From: Gammaproteobacteria bacterium
GTDB lineage: Bacteria > Pseudomonadota > Gammaproteobacteria > HK1
NCBI GenBank assembly: GCA_012103455.1
Contig: WLWT01000001.1
Span: forward strand, 2,342,001-2,406,000
Reading direction: 5' to 3'
DNA: 64,000 nucleotides
Under the pieces are notes generated by a model that saw only the letters and a list, made by a program, of their open reading frames with translations, was not told where the DNA came from and ran no database searches. A program made the translations under genes and the position numbers. Below, piece after piece: positions 37,244 through 46,452 of the stretch; within the stretch, counting starts at the first letter, position 1; each line of letters opens with the position of its first letter.

Positions 37244-37510
37244 ATGATAAGATCGCTGACCATCGACTACGGCGATGAAGTCTTGCTGGCCCTTGGCATG
37301 ACCCCGGATGAGTTCAGCAAGGAAGCCAGGACTCTCATCGCGGTCAAGCTCTATGAAATGGGACGGTTATCCACTGGCGCGGCGGCCGGGCTCGCGAACC
37401 TGCCCAAGCCATTATTTCTGACCAAGTTGGCGGCCTACGGCATTGACACGTTCGATGTGTCAGAGGATGAGCTTCAACGCGATGTGACCAGTGCGCGGCG
37501 TCATCTGTAA
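37244..37510 (+). CDS. UPF0175-family antitoxin
   Basis: The 88-residue protein matches UPF0175: YGDEVLLALGMTPDEFSKEA, then LIAVKLYEMGRLSTGAAAGL, with a helix-turn-helix. UPF0175 proteins pair with DUF3368 PIN-like toxins, as here. ATG 37244 follows the end of the DptH-like remnant directly. It overlaps the toxin start by 20 bp. It appears intact. Confidence 0.85.
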   Translation: MIRSLTIDYGDEVLLALGMTPDEFSKEARTLIAVKLYEMGRLSTGAAAGLANLPKPLFLTKLAAYGIDTFDVSEDELQRDVTSARRHL

Positions 37511-37979
37511 CACCTCGCCGTTGCAGTACCTGTATCAGACGGACTTGCTTCATCTATTGCCAACCCTGTTCGAATCGGCACAGGTGCCACCGGCCGTGGC
37601 GGCAGAGCTGGCAGAAGGCAAAAGGCACGGCATCCGCTTGCCGGAGTTGGCGGAAATCTCATGGATAACGGTGCGTTCTGTGCGGGATCGTACATTGTTG
37701 CCTCTTGTTGCGAACCTGGGCAACGGGGAAAAGGAGGTCCTGGCCCTCGGGATGGAAACGCCGGGTCATCTGCTCGTCTTGGATGACCGGAACGCGCGTC
37801 GATACGCCAATGCGGCAGGACTCGAGAGCACCGGCACACTAGGTATTCTCGTGCTGGCAAAGGAGCGAGGTGTTATCGAGACGGTTCGGCCAATTCTGGA
37901 TCATCTCCAAGATATGCAATTTCGAGTCGATGCCGCAACTCGCGAGATGGTTCTAGACATGGCCGAAGAACCGCATTGA
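37491..37979 (+). CDS. DUF3368 PIN-like toxin
   Basis: The 162-residue protein starts at GTG 37491 and has a PIN-like fold: CNTSPLQYLYQTDLLHLLP at the N-terminus, NLGNGEKEVLALGMETPGHL, and the acidic LVLDDRNARRYANAAGL. DUF3368 proteins are the toxin half of UPF0175/DUF3368 modules and are presumed ribonucleases. The first acidic residue usual in PIN domains (D in LDTxP) is Asn here (CNTSPL), which is common in this subfamily. It overlaps the antitoxin gene, so the pair is coupled. It appears intact. Confidence 0.82.
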   Translation: MRGVICNTSPLQYLYQTDLLHLLPTLFESAQVPPAVAAELAEGKRHGIRLPELAEISWITVRSVRDRTLLPLVANLGNGEKEVLALGMETPGHLLVLDDRNARRYANAAGLESTGTLGILVLAKERGVIETVRPILDHLQDMQFRVDAATREMVLDMAEEPH

Positions 37980-38746
37980 GGAGCGTAGCTGCGCGCGTCT
38001 CCACTTTTGCATTCCAATCCTCTCTCCAAAGATGCCGTATACCTGGACCCTGGATCGCTTAACAATCCAGATCTTATGTCTTCCTGTAATGCGGATAACG
38101 TCCAGGACTCGTAGTCCGAGCAACATGTGCGGTTCTCGGACGATAGGCTGCACGATCATTACGGCCCGATCCGTCTGATGCGGCAGACCATGGGCCTTCC
38201 GAGCACGAGGGCATGATCTCGCCCAAAAGCCGAATGCGGGAGAGCCGCATGTCCAGTTTGATGAGGGGGGCATAAGCGCCAACTCGTTCGGCGAACCGGG
38301 GCCATGCACCGCCGACACGGCTGCGTCATGGCGCCGAGTGCCTGTTTCGGCTGTCGGATCGCTTCGAAACATGGCGCGACGAACCCATCCAGCGCACGGT
38401 GAGGGGCTCGCCGTGCATCCGATTGTCCACCCACGGTTCTGCCGGAAGCGCCGCTCGACGCACGAGCGAGCGGGATCGGGCCCGAACCGCAGCACGGCGC
38501 ACGGCGGAGCATCCCGCGCGCCGCGCGCGTTCATATAGCGGTTCGCGGTTGACGGTCAATGGCCGGGAACGAAGTCGAACCCCTCGGCGTCCGGCAAGCC
38601 CGCATGCGCGAGGTCTCCGGTCGTCGAAGTCGCGGACTGCCGTCGGGATTGTCGGACGATCGCCGGGACGCGGATCGTGGAGCCGGAGCACAAGGGCGAC
38701 ACCGATCTGCATCCCGGCCCGCTCGGCTTTCCGTTTCCAGCGCGTG
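37980..38746. other. Gene-free stretch with a group II intron-like hairpin
   Basis: No coding frame with family resemblance was found on either strand. At 38228-38271 the plus strand reads AAGCCGAATGCGGGAGAGCC and continues into GCATGTCCAGTTTGATGAGG, forming an ATGCGG/CCGCAT hairpin. This resembles the short conserved hairpin upstream of reverse-transcriptase genes in bacterial group II introns. No reverse transcriptase is present, so it is at most a remnant. Confidence 0.3.
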
Positions 38747-39387
38747 TCATTCTTCCGCCGGTCTCAGCACCTTGGCCTGGAGTTTCCGGGCCGCCGCAAC
38801 CATCCGATCGACGTCGGCCTTGTGCCCTTCTGCGAGCATTTCGTCGCGCTCGAGCGTCGCGAGGAAGCAGGAATAACGGAAAGTGCGCTCGATCAGACCG
38901 GCAGGCCCGGGCCGAAACGGACCCGGATCGGCGGCAACGGTGCTCGCGCCGGGTGCATCGGACGGCCCGGCCGGATGCGGTTCGCCATCCGGCGCGGGCA
39001 CGATGGTGGAGATGAACTGCCGGATTTCCTCGATCTCGTGCTCGTGTCCCAACTCGATCAGCTCTCGGGCGAGAACCTGCGCGGCGAACAGTGAGGCCCT
39101 CGCGACTTGTATCTCCACCTCGTTGCGCGGCCTGTGGAACACCGCCAGGCGCCCGTCGGGGTAGCGATGCACCTGCACCCGCGCCTTGATGAAGTGGCAG
39201 CGGTGGGCCTGGGCCGGAATCTGCAAGCGCGTGCGCTCGAAGCGCACACAGTTGTCTCGCCCGACGGTGCGCTCGTGGTGCTCGCACAGGATGTCGGCCA
39301 ATCCAGGGCCGATGAAGAGCACGAGCGCGGTGCCGGGCTCGGCCGCCGGCACCGCGAACTCCTCATTGAACGCTGAACGGTAGTGCT
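38747..39387 (-). pseudogene. ISNCY-type transposase C-terminus fused to a ribbon-helix-helix-type tail
   Basis: The 5' part reads GTALVLFIGPGLADILCEHH and RVQVHRYPDGRLAVFHRPRN, the C-terminal region of ISNCY transposases, near-identical to the remnant at 35290-35565. It then joins EVEIQVARASLFAAQVLARE and HEIEEIRQFISTIVP, matching the tail of the protein at 34172-34474. The remaining C-terminus is unrecognised. The frame is open for 201 codons, but the fusion of two unrelated fragments shows it is a recombination product. Confidence 0.55.
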
Positions 39388-39429
39388 CGGCGAGCTAGCG
39401 GTTCGCCTCGGGCATCGTGTCGATGCCGT

Positions 39430-40006
39430 GTGCGGCGAGCTCCTTGGGCGGGCGTTCCTAGTGGGTGGCGAACATGCGCTCGCACCGCCCCCGGGCTTCC
39501 GGTGAGTAGGCGGGAATCATCGCTACGCCGAGCTGGCGCATCGCACGGGCGAACTGCGTCGGATGGTCTCGGTCCTAAGCTGGGTCCAGAGCGCATAGAG
39601 CCGTGACGTCGTAAGCTCCGCCGGGAACACGCGCTCATCCCCCTCGCGCCTGGAGAGCGCCGTAACCAGCTGCGCCGCGTCTGGTCCGAGCCAAAGCGTG
39701 CGCGGCCCGGTCTTGGTGTCGGGCAGTCGCGCGGCGCCGCCCTCCTGGGCGGACAGGTCGGTGATCTCGTCCCAGTGGAGTATTGAGCACTTCGGAGAGC
39801 CGGGCGCCAGTGAGGGTCAGGAGCCGGAGCGCGGCCACGTGCCAAGAGTGCTCCTCGCTGTGGCGGTCGAGCACGGTGCCGAGACGTTCAAGTTCTTGCG
39901 CGCTCTGATGGCGCGCGACGGGGCGCCTCGGATTCATGACGATGTTGGCGCAGGCGTCGGGAACGTTCTCGGGAAGCTCGCCCCAGTGCCGGGCCGTCCT
40001 GAGCAT
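39430..40006 (-). pseudogene. Tyrosine recombinase remnant near the right end of the island
   Basis: The minus strand from 40006 reads HWGELPENVPDACANIVMN, RRPVARHQSAQELERLGTV and RLLTLTGARLSEVLN, the core-binding and first catalytic block (the Arg) of a phage-type integrase. Then frame changes near 39790 scramble the rest, though pieces such as GPRTLWLG and DERVFPAELT can still be read to about 39600. The HxxR and Tyr blocks are not found. It may be the dead integrase of an older element. Confidence 0.65.
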
Positions 40007-40065
40007 GGCGCGTAGATGTTAATGGCCAGTTAAATCGATCCAGTAGCGGTATCCCATGGGCCGCT

Positions 40066-40410
40066 GGCCACGCCCTGGAAGACCTGTTCTTCTCGGCGGT
40101 CGGCGAAGCGGAGCTACGCTACGGTGCCGCCATTCTGCCGGTGGGCCGGCGGCGGGAATCGCTGGTCTCGGATATCGAGCGAATGCTGAGCGACGCCTTC
40201 GATGACCGTGTGCTGCCGTTCGACAGCAGGGCGGCCCGTGCCTACGCGGGTATCGCGGCCATGCGCCGTTCAGCCGGTCGCACCATCCCGCCGGCGGACT
40301 GCCAGGGCGCGGCGATCGCCCGATCCCGCGATATGGCGGTGGCGACGCGCGACGTCAGGGACTTCGATGATATCGACATCGAGATCGTCAATCCGTGGAC
40401 GGCGGCGTGA
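40066..40410 (+). pseudogene. FitB-like PIN toxin, N-terminus missing
   Basis: The frame reads ALEDLFFSAVGEAELRYGAA, then [39 protein letters not shown] and [13 protein letters not shown], the middle and C-terminal parts of FitB/VapC-type PIN ribonucleases with acidic residues in the right places. The N-terminal strand with the first catalytic Asp is absent; sequence before about 40066 is unrelated. Its usual partner, a FitA-like antitoxin, lies at the opposite end of the island (20191). Its stop overlaps the HsdR-like start (GTGA). Confidence 0.75.
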
Positions 40411-41063
40411 GCGGCACGACCGAGGCCTTCGCACGGGTCAAGATCGATGCTCTGCTCAGGGACGCCGGCTGGAATCTCACCGACGGCTCGATCGTCCTGT
40501 TCGAGCACGCCCTGCCGGGCGGTACGCAGGCCGACTACGTGCTTTGCGACCGGCAGGGCCGGCCGATGGCGGTGCTGGAAGCCAAGCGTGCGAGCACCGA
40601 CCCCATTGCGGTGCAGGACCAGGGAAGGCACTACGCCGAACAACTCGGCGTGCCGTTCGTCTTCTTGTCGAACGGCGAGGAAGCGCGGTTTCTGGAGCGG
40701 GAGATCGACGCCCACGCGCGCCGGATCGCAGGCTTCTGTGCACAGGACGACCTCCAGCGGCGGATCGCCGCGCGCCGGAACCGCCGCGACCTGTCCACGG
40801 TCGCCATCGAGCGGAAGATCATCGACTGCGACTACTAGATCGAGTGCATCGAGGCGCTGTCCGCCGAAGTAACGCGCGGAAGGCGGAAGCTGCTGGTCGA
40901 GATGGCGGCGGGCACCGCTACACGCTGCGCCGGGCCATTGAGGAAGGCCATCTGGTGCCGTACAGTATCTACAGGGCGATGACGGCGAAGACCGCCGCCG
41001 AAGACGGCTTTCCGGTTCGCCGCGACGAACTCGACTGGGCCGCGATGGACAAGAAGTACGCAA
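40407..41063 (+). pseudogene. Type I restriction subunit R (HsdR) remnant with nonsense codon and internal deletion
   Basis: From GTG 40407 the frame reads [20 protein letters not shown], then the nuclease block [20 protein letters not shown] (the PD-(D/E)xK residues are D and E-x-K) and [11 protein letters not shown], followed by TAG at 40836-40838. It continues [21 protein letters not shown]. At 40911 the sequence jumps to [20 protein letters not shown], normally several hundred bases downstream, so the helicase Walker A region is deleted. It ends at the direct-repeat boundary. No hsdM or hsdS is present. Confidence 0.75.
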
Positions 41064-41371
41064 AGGTCGGACACACCAATCTACGCCTGCAATCGGACCT
41101 CTATCACGTGCAGATCATGGAGGGGGATTTAGCCGTTCACGTGCGGGACTACGCCGATATCACTGCGTACATACAAATTGCCGGTGTACCCGAGCGGCAT
41201 GAATCCGATACTGGCGAAATCAACTACCCGTATCTGTTCGAACTGATCGATGAGGTCGGCTATGACGGTTGGGTCGGCTGCGAGTACCGCCCCCGCGGGC
41301 GCACTGAGGCAGGCCTCGATTGGTTTGCCCCTTATGCGGTAGAGGAGCAGCGGGCGCAGGGCAACTTATGA
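41064..41371 (+). pseudogene. hyi: Hydroxypyruvate isomerase, C-terminal fragment
   Basis: Codes for the last 100 or so residues of Hyi/OtnI ([20 protein letters not shown] to the stop), fused in frame to the HsdR-like fragment upstream. Compared with the intact gene at 19000-19806 it has amino-acid changes such as LQLD to LQSD and AHM to AYI. It lacks two thirds of the barrel, so it is not functional. Its end still overlaps the start of otnK. Confidence 0.92.
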
Positions 41372-41609
41372 GCGTGTTGCTGGGCTGCATCGCCGATGAT
41401 TTTACCGGTGCTACCGATCTGGCCAACACGTTGGTCAAGGAAGGCATGCGGGTTATTCAGATAATCGGTGTGCCGGCGCCGGGTACCATCCCGGACGATG
41501 TGGATGCGCTCGTCGTGGCATTGAAGAGCCGCAGCATTCGCGCCGGCCAAGCGGTGGCTTTATCGCTGGCGGCGTTGCAACGGCTGCGCGAAGCGGGCGC
41601 CCGTCAAAT
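41064..41609 (+). repeat. Right copy of the 546-bp direct repeat flanking the genomic island
   Basis: Same orientation and length as 19499-20044, with about 23 single-base differences. The shared edges are AGGTCGGACACACC on the left and CGCCCGTCAAAT on the right. Left of it is HsdR debris; right of it the intact otnK gene continues. Confidence 0.95.
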
Positions 41610-42633
41610 CCTGTTCAAATACTGTTCTACCTTCGATTCTACCGATGACGGCAATATCGGCCCGGTGGCCGAGGCATTAGCGCAGGCACTAGGGGCCGGG
41701 GTGAGTGTGGTGTGTCCCGCATTTCCTGAAACGGGGCGGACTGTCTACAACGGGCATCTGTTCGTGGGTGATCGGCTGTTGCATGAGAGCGGCATGGAAA
41801 ATCATCCGCTCAATCCGATGCGCGATGCCGATCTGGTGCGGGTGCTGAGTGCGCAGACGAAGACCGCCGTCGGATTGGTGCCCTATGCGGATGTGCATCG
41901 CGGCGCGCGCGCGATACGCGCCCGCTTGCGATCGCTGGCGCAAGCCGGTACCCGCTTCGCGGTGGTGGACGCCACTTTGGATGAGCACCTGCGCGAGATC
42001 GCGGTGGCTATAGCCGATGCACCGCTGATCACCGGCGGTTCCGGTATCGCATTGGGTTTGCCGGCGAATTTTGAGCGCGCCGGTCACTTCGAGCGCCGCG
42101 CCGATGCTGGCGAATTACCGCAAGCCGGCGGTAGTGCTGTGGTGCTGAGCGGCAGTTGTTCCAAGGCGACGCGGACGCAGATCCGCGCCTATTGTGGAGA
42201 TCACCCGGCTCGGCGGATCGATGTGCTTGCTTTGGCCAGGGATTTCGACGCCGAGGTCGGATGCGTTTGTAGCTGGTTCGACGGGCAGGCGTCAGCGGCC
42301 GCACCACTCATCTACACCTCTGATGAACCGCAAGCCGTTGCCGCGGTGCAAGAGAGTTTGGGCCGGGAGGCGGCCGGTCTTCTCGCCGAGCGGGCGATGG
42401 CCGCCATCGCGCTCCATGTGGTGGAACGCGGGGTCAGGCGTATGGTGATCGCCGGTGGCGAAACCGCGGGGGCGGTGGTGGAGGCGCTAGGGGTTGACGC
42501 CTTGCGTATCGGTGCACAGATAGCTCCAGGGGTCCCATGGACAGTGTCGCTGGGCGGGCGGCCCATCGCGCTTGCGCTCAAATCCGGTAACTTTGGCGCG
42601 GAGGATTTTTTTGCCGCGGCGCTGGGTGCTTAG
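41368..42633 (+). CDS. otnK: 3-oxo-tetronate kinase (intact copy)
   Basis: The 421-residue protein is full length for the DUF1537/OtnK family. The N-terminal substrate domain begins [20 protein letters not shown] and has [15 protein letters not shown]; the C-terminal nucleotide domain has [14 protein letters not shown] and [15 protein letters not shown]. OtnK phosphorylates 3-oxo-tetronate to the 4-phosphate in erythronate/threonate catabolism, downstream of OtnI. ATG 41368 overlaps the TGA of the hyi fragment. After the island inserted, this copy lost its original upstream operon, so its promoter must now lie inside island DNA. No otnC decarboxylase gene is visible. Confidence 0.9.
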   Translation: MSVLLGCIADDFTGATDLANTLVKEGMRVIQIIGVPAPGTIPDDVDALVVALKSRSIRAGQAVALSLAALQRLREAGARQILFKYCSTFDSTDDGNIGPVAEALAQALGAGVSVVCPAFPETGRTVYNGHLFVGDRLLHESGMENHPLNPMRDADLVRVLSAQTKTAVGLVPYADVHRGARAIRARLRSLAQAGTRFAVVDATLDEHLREIAVAIADAPLITGGSGIALGLPANFERAGHFERRADAGELPQAGGSAVVLSGSCSKATRTQIRAYCGDHPARRIDVLALARDFDAEVGCVCSWFDGQASAAAPLIYTSDEPQAVAAVQESLGREAAGLLAERAMAAIALHVVERGVRRMVIAGGETAGAVVEALGVDALRIGAQIAPGVPWTVSLGGRPIALALKSGNFGAEDFFAAALGA

Positions 42634-42707
42634 CGGGTGCTGGGGGCCCTATTGTGCTGCGGGGCCGTATTCGGACTAGGCGGGTTCGGGCTGACGGGCT
42701 AGAATGC

Positions 42708-42823
42708 CGTGCGGCCCGTATCGGTCCCCTCGCATCGGCGATCCGTAAACCCCGCCAGGCCTGGAAGGGAGCAACGGTAGCGGACTCTTCGAGTGCCGGG
42801 GTGTGGCTGGTGCGGGCCGCATT
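42708..42823 (+). ncRNA. ffs: 4.5S RNA (small bacterial SRP RNA)
   Basis: The segment folds as a long hairpin: TGCGGCCCG near 42710 pairs with CGGGCCGCA at 42813-42821. The apical part carries the conserved domain IV motif GCCAGGCCTGGAAGGGAGCA followed by ACGGTAGC, which binds the Ffh protein and closely follows the bacterial consensus. The RNA forms SRP with Ffh for cotranslational targeting. A T-rich stretch follows. Its place two genes upstream of dnaX recalls other gammaproteobacteria. Confidence 0.92.
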
Positions 42824-42909
42824 TGCTCTTTCTCGAGTCTTGGCCGGCCGTTTGCGCTGTTACTCGAATGGCACCGGCGTACGGCACGCTTCTTTCAAGG
42901 TAGTCATTG

Positions 42910-44121
42910 ATGTTTCAACTGACCGAACCGCAACAACAACTCCGGGCAAGAGCGCGTGAGTTGGCGCAGCAAGAGTTCGCCCCAAAAGCAGCGCAGGTGG
43001 ACCGCACCGAGGCTTATCCCTGGGATAACGTGGAGCGGTTGAAACAAGCGGGTTTTATGGGCATGACCCTTCCCTGCGAGTACGGCGGTCAGGGGGCCAG
43101 CTACTTGGATGCGGTGGTGGTCATTGAAGAGATGGCCAAAGCTTGCGGCACCAGTGGGCGTATCAGTGTGGAAGCCAACATGGGCGCGATCGGCGCGATC
43201 ATGAAGTATGGCAGCGAGGAGCAAAAGCGGCTCGCCGCCGAATTGGTGTTGGGCGGCGACAAACCGGCTATTTGCATCACCGAGCCCGGCGCTGGCAGTG
43301 CTGCGACGCAGATGACTACGCGGGCGGATAAGCGCGGTAATACTTATGTCATCAATGGCGAGAAGCACTGGATCACGGGGGGCGGGGTGTCGCGCTTGCA
43401 CCTGATCTTCGCCCGGGTATTCGATCAGGGACAAAACCTGGGGATCGGCGGTTTCTTAGCCCTCAGAGGCGTTGCGGGGCTGGTGATCGGCAAGCGTGAG
43501 CCGGCCATGGGGCTGCGCGGTATTCCGGAGACGCAAATCCTGTTCGAGGATCTGGAGATCCCGCAGAACAGGGTGGTGGTTCCGCCACGCGGATTCCGCC
43601 ACGGCTTTGCCGGATTGATGGATGCGTATAACGGCCAGCGGGTGGGCGCCGGTACAGTGGCGCTGGGGCTGGCGGCAGGGGCTTATGATCACGCTCTTGC
43701 TTACGCTCAGGAGCGCGAGCAATTTGGCCGGCCTATCTGTGAGTTCCAAGGTTTGCAGTGGATGCTGGTGGATATGGGCATCAAACTGGAGGCGGCCCGG
43801 GCGTTGCTCTGGCAGGCTGCGGCTAGCGCTGGCGGCGCTGGCGGCGGCTTTCCTGACGTGGAGATGGCTGCCAGGGCGAAAATCCTCGCCTCCGAGTCGG
43901 CCATTGAGGTCACCAACGAGGCGTTGCAGATCTTCGGCGCGGCCGGTTATTCCCGTAACAACCCCATGGAGCGTTACGTGCGCGATGCCAGGATGTTCAC
44001 CATTGCTGGTGGTACCGCGCAGATATTGCGCACTGTGGTGGCCGCCAGGCTACTCGGGCGCAAGCTGCCGCAAACCCGTGATGGCTACGGCGGTTCAGAG
44101 GCGCTGGCCAAGGCTGGCTGA
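42910..44121 (+). CDS. Acyl-CoA dehydrogenase family protein
   Basis: The 403-residue flavoprotein has the ACAD fold: CITEPGAGSAATQMTTRA and INGEKHWITGGGVSRLHLIF (FAD and substrate binding), REQFGRPICEFQGLQ, and the C-terminal EALQIFGAAGYSRNNPMERY. It would oxidise an acyl-CoA thioester using FAD. In the C-terminal block the usual catalytic Glu (YEGT) is replaced: the sequence is FTIAGGTAQILR, so the base must lie elsewhere or the reaction differs. ATG 42910 is chosen with AAGG upstream. It is followed 1 bp later by dnaX. Confidence 0.87.
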   Translation: MFQLTEPQQQLRARARELAQQEFAPKAAQVDRTEAYPWDNVERLKQAGFMGMTLPCEYGGQGASYLDAVVVIEEMAKACGTSGRISVEANMGAIGAIMKYGSEEQKRLAAELVLGGDKPAICITEPGAGSAATQMTTRADKRGNTYVINGEKHWITGGGVSRLHLIFARVFDQGQNLGIGGFLALRGVAGLVIGKREPAMGLRGIPETQILFEDLEIPQNRVVVPPRGFRHGFAGLMDAYNGQRVGAGTVALGLAAGAYDHALAYAQEREQFGRPICEFQGLQWMLVDMGIKLEAARALLWQAAASAGGAGGGFPDVEMAARAKILASESAIEVTNEALQIFGAAGYSRNNPMERYVRDARMFTIAGGTAQILRTVVAARLLGRKLPQTRDGYGGSEALAKAG

Positions 44122-44122
44122 G

Positions 44123-45988
44123 ATGTCCTATCAGGTGCTCGCGCGCAAATGGCGGCCCCGCCGGTTCTCCGAGATGGTGGGGCAAGAGCACGTGGTGCGC
44201 GCGCTCAGCAATGCGCTGGCGGGTGGACGGTTGCACCACGCTTATCTGTTCACCGGGACCCGCGGGGTGGGTAAGACCACCATCGCCCGCATTGTGGCCA
44301 AGGGACTCAACTGCGAATCCGGCGTGACAGCCGAGCCATGTGGTGAATGCAGCGCGTGTGTAGAGGTTGATGGGGGACGTTTTGTGGACCTCATTGAAGT
44401 GGATGCCGCCTCCCGCGCCCGCGTCGATGAGACGCGCGATCTGATGGACAACGTTCTTTACGCCCCGGCCAGGGGACGCTACAAGGTGTACCTTATCGAT
44501 GAGGTGCACATGTTCTCCAAGCACAGTTTCAATGCGTTGTTGAAGACGCTCGAGGAACCGCCAGCGCACGTCAAGTTTCTGTTGGCCACCACCGATCCGC
44601 AAAAACTGCCAGTGACGGTGTTGTCGCGCTGTTTGCAGTTTCATTTGCGTGCCTTACCCGAGGCACGGATCGGAGTCCATCTGCGCAGTGTGTTGAACGC
44701 GGAGCACTCCGGCGCCAAGGTTAGCGCAGGTGGGCTCGAAGGAAGCGGGAGTGCAGAAAATGAGCGCGCGGGCTCGCTGCTCGGCCATGCGGCGGCCATG
44801 ACGGTTGAAGAGGGCGCCGTAAGCGCGTTGGCGCGGGCGGCCCGCGGCAGCATGCGCGATGCGCTCAGCTTGTTGGATCAGGCCATCGCTTATGGGGGGG
44901 GGGGGCTGCGCGAGAGTGATGTGCAGGCCCTGTTGGGTACGCCTGAGCGGGCTGATGTCTGGGGACTGCTAGAAGCGCTGGCCTGCGGCGATGGCAAAGC
45001 GCTGCTGGAGGCGCTCGAGGCGCTCGCCGAAACTGCGCTCGATTTCGATGCTCTGCTGGCGGAGCTGCTGGAAGCGCTGCAGATGCTGGCGGTGTTGCAA
45101 GCGGTACCCAATAGTATGGCGACCGATAGTGGCGATGGGCAAATAGCGGCGGCGCTCAGTAGTGCGCTCACCCCTGAGGATGTACAGCTGTTCTATCAGA
45201 TAGGCATCCAGGGGCGCCGCGACTTGCCGTTCGCGCCCACGCTGAAGAGTGGTTTTGAGATGATCATGCTGCGCATGCTTGCTTTTAAACCACTGCTACC
45301 TGAGCCTCTTTTGCCTGAATCCTCTACCCCCGCTGCCTCCGTGCCGCCCTCGGGAGCGCCGCCCCGGCCGAATACCGGCGGCCATCTGGCTAGCAACGAT
45401 CTGGCCGGTAACGGCGCCGGCAGTAACGGCGCATCAGGTAGTCACGCTCTTGAGGCGCATAATCCACTTGACACTGGCTTGTCGGGCCACGGCGTCTTGG
45501 CTACCCGGCAACTGAGGGATGAAGTACCTGTCTACGAGGTTGTGCCGCATCAGGGTGAACAGCTAAGCGGTGACACCGCCACAGACCCGATGACCTGCGA
45601 ACGCTGGGCCGGCCTGATAGCAAGACTCGGTTTAACGGGACTTACCGGGGAGCTGGCGGCTAATTGCGAATGGGTGTCGGAGCAAAGTGGGGTGGTCCAT
45701 CTGCGTATTGCCCCCTCCTATGCTCAGCTCAACAGCGAGCGGGCGCGGTTGGGGTTGCAAGATGCCTTAACCGCCCGTCTAGGTAGGCAGACCAAGATCA
45801 GCGTAACGGTGGGAGAGAGAGACTCGGAGACGCCGGCGCAACGGGCTACCCGGCTTGCCGACGAACGCTTGGCCGAGGCCACCGCCTCTCTTCGTGAGGA
45901 TCCCAAAGTGGCTGAGATCTGTGATATGTTCGGGGCGGTGGTCGATCCCCAAGCGGTGAGACTTGCCAGCCGGAGGGTTGCGCGGTGA
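44123..45988 (+). CDS. dnaX: DNA polymerase III subunits gamma/tau
   Basis: The 621-residue clamp-loader protein starts [20 protein letters not shown]. Walker A is GTRGVGKT (45-52), zinc cysteines are at 64, 73, 76 and 79, DEVH is at 126-129, and the sensor region [20 protein letters not shown] is complete. It loads the sliding clamp at replication forks. Two oddities: a low-complexity insertion of some 25 residues before the sensor region (about 193-225), and a run of 12 G (44894-44905) encoding four glycines. The linker before the tau-specific C-terminus is rich in Pro, Ser, Gly and Asn. The ORF runs on into the ybaB leader region. Confidence 0.95.
   Translation: MSYQVLARKWRPRRFSEMVGQEHVVRALSNALAGGRLHHAYLFTGTRGVGKTTIARIVAKGLNCESGVTAEPCGECSACVEVDGGRFVDLIEVDAASRARVDETRDLMDNVLYAPARGRYKVYLIDEVHMFSKHSFNALLKTLEEPPAHVKFLLATTDPQKLPVTVLSRCLQFHLRALPEARIGVHLRSVLNAEHSGAKVSAGGLEGSGSAENERAGSLLGHAAAMTVEEGAVSALARAARGSMRDALSLLDQAIAYGGGGLRESDVQALLGTPERADVWGLLEALACGDGKALLEALEALAETALDFDALLAELLEALQMLAVLQAVPNSMATDSGDGQIAAALSSALTPEDVQLFYQIGIQGRRDLPFAPTLKSGFEMIMLRMLAFKPLLPEPLLPESSTPAASVPPSGAPPRPNTGGHLASNDLAGNGAGSNGASGSHALEAHNPLDTGLSGHGVLATRQLRDEVPVYEVVPHQGEQLSGDTATDPMTCERWAGLIARLGLTGLTGELAANCEWVSEQSGVVHLRIAPSYAQLNSERARLGLQDALTARLGRQTKISVTVGERDSETPAQRATRLADERLAEATASLREDPKVAEICDMFGAVVDPQAVRLASRRVAR
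44894..44905. repeat. Homopolymer of 12 G inside dnaX
   Basis: Codons 258-261 of dnaX are GGG GGG GGG GGG, an uninterrupted 12-G tract. Such tracts are prone to slippage in replication, transcription and sequencing. Confidence 0.95.
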
Positions 45989-46052
45989 AGCGATTGACCG
46001 GCACCGTCGCGCGGTATGTGAACCGGCCAGCAACCAGACCAGGAGTAAAGTG

Positions 46053-46391
46053 ATGAAAGGTCCTCTTGCTCAAGTGATGCAGCAAGCGCAGGAGATGAAA
46101 CGTAAATGGGACAGTGCGCGCGAGGAGCTGGAGTCCATGGAGGTAACCGGCGAGGCGGGCGGTGGCATGGTCAAGGTGACGATGACGGGCCGCAACGATG
46201 TGCGTAATGTGCATATCGATCCGATCGCTTTGGACGATCGGGGGATGCTGGAAGACCTTATCGCCGCAGCGATGAATGATGCGGTGCGGCGGGTTGAGGC
46301 GGCGCGTGAAGAGAAGATGGCCGGATTGACCGAGGGTTTGCAGTTACCCGGGGGCATGAGTTTTCCGGGTGGCTTGGACCGCCTGTTCTAG
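46053..46391 (+). CDS. ybaB: YbaB/EbfC nucleoid-associated protein
   Basis: The 112-residue protein reads [39 protein letters not shown] and the C-terminal [15 protein letters not shown], the standard YbaB/EbfC pattern. It is a small dimeric DNA-binding protein. ATG 46053 has AGGAG 7 nt upstream. Position between dnaX and recR is conserved across bacteria. It appears intact. Confidence 0.95.
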   Translation: MKGPLAQVMQQAQEMKRKWDSAREELESMEVTGEAGGGMVKVTMTGRNDVRNVHIDPIALDDRGMLEDLIAAAMNDAVRRVEAAREEKMAGLTEGLQLPGGMSFPGGLDRLF

Positions 46392-46404
46392 CTGACCCCA
46401 AAAA

Positions 46405-46452
46405 CAGTTGTTTCATGCCCCAGTTGTTTCATGCCCCAGTTGTTTCATGCCT
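46405..46452. repeat. Three tandem 16-bp units over the recR start
   Basis: CAGTTGTTTCATGCCC occurs at 46405, 46421 and (with one final change) 46437. Each unit contains an ATG, at 46415, 46431 and 46447; because 16 is not a multiple of three they fall in different frames. Only the last is in frame with recR. Confidence 0.93.

Noticed and set aside
21179..40410. The island as a prophage
   Set aside because: No capsid, tail, terminase, portal or lysis gene was found; recombinases and defence genes alone fit an integrative element or defence island better.
19499..41609. Direct repeats as an assembly artefact
   Set aside because: The copies differ at about 23 positions and lead into different unique sequence on each side, so simple collapse or duplication of one read set is unlikely. 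Long reads would still be decisive.
46405..46452. Tandem 16-bp repeats as a CRISPR array
   Set aside because: Units are directly adjacent without spacers, only three copies exist, and there is no cas gene in the window.
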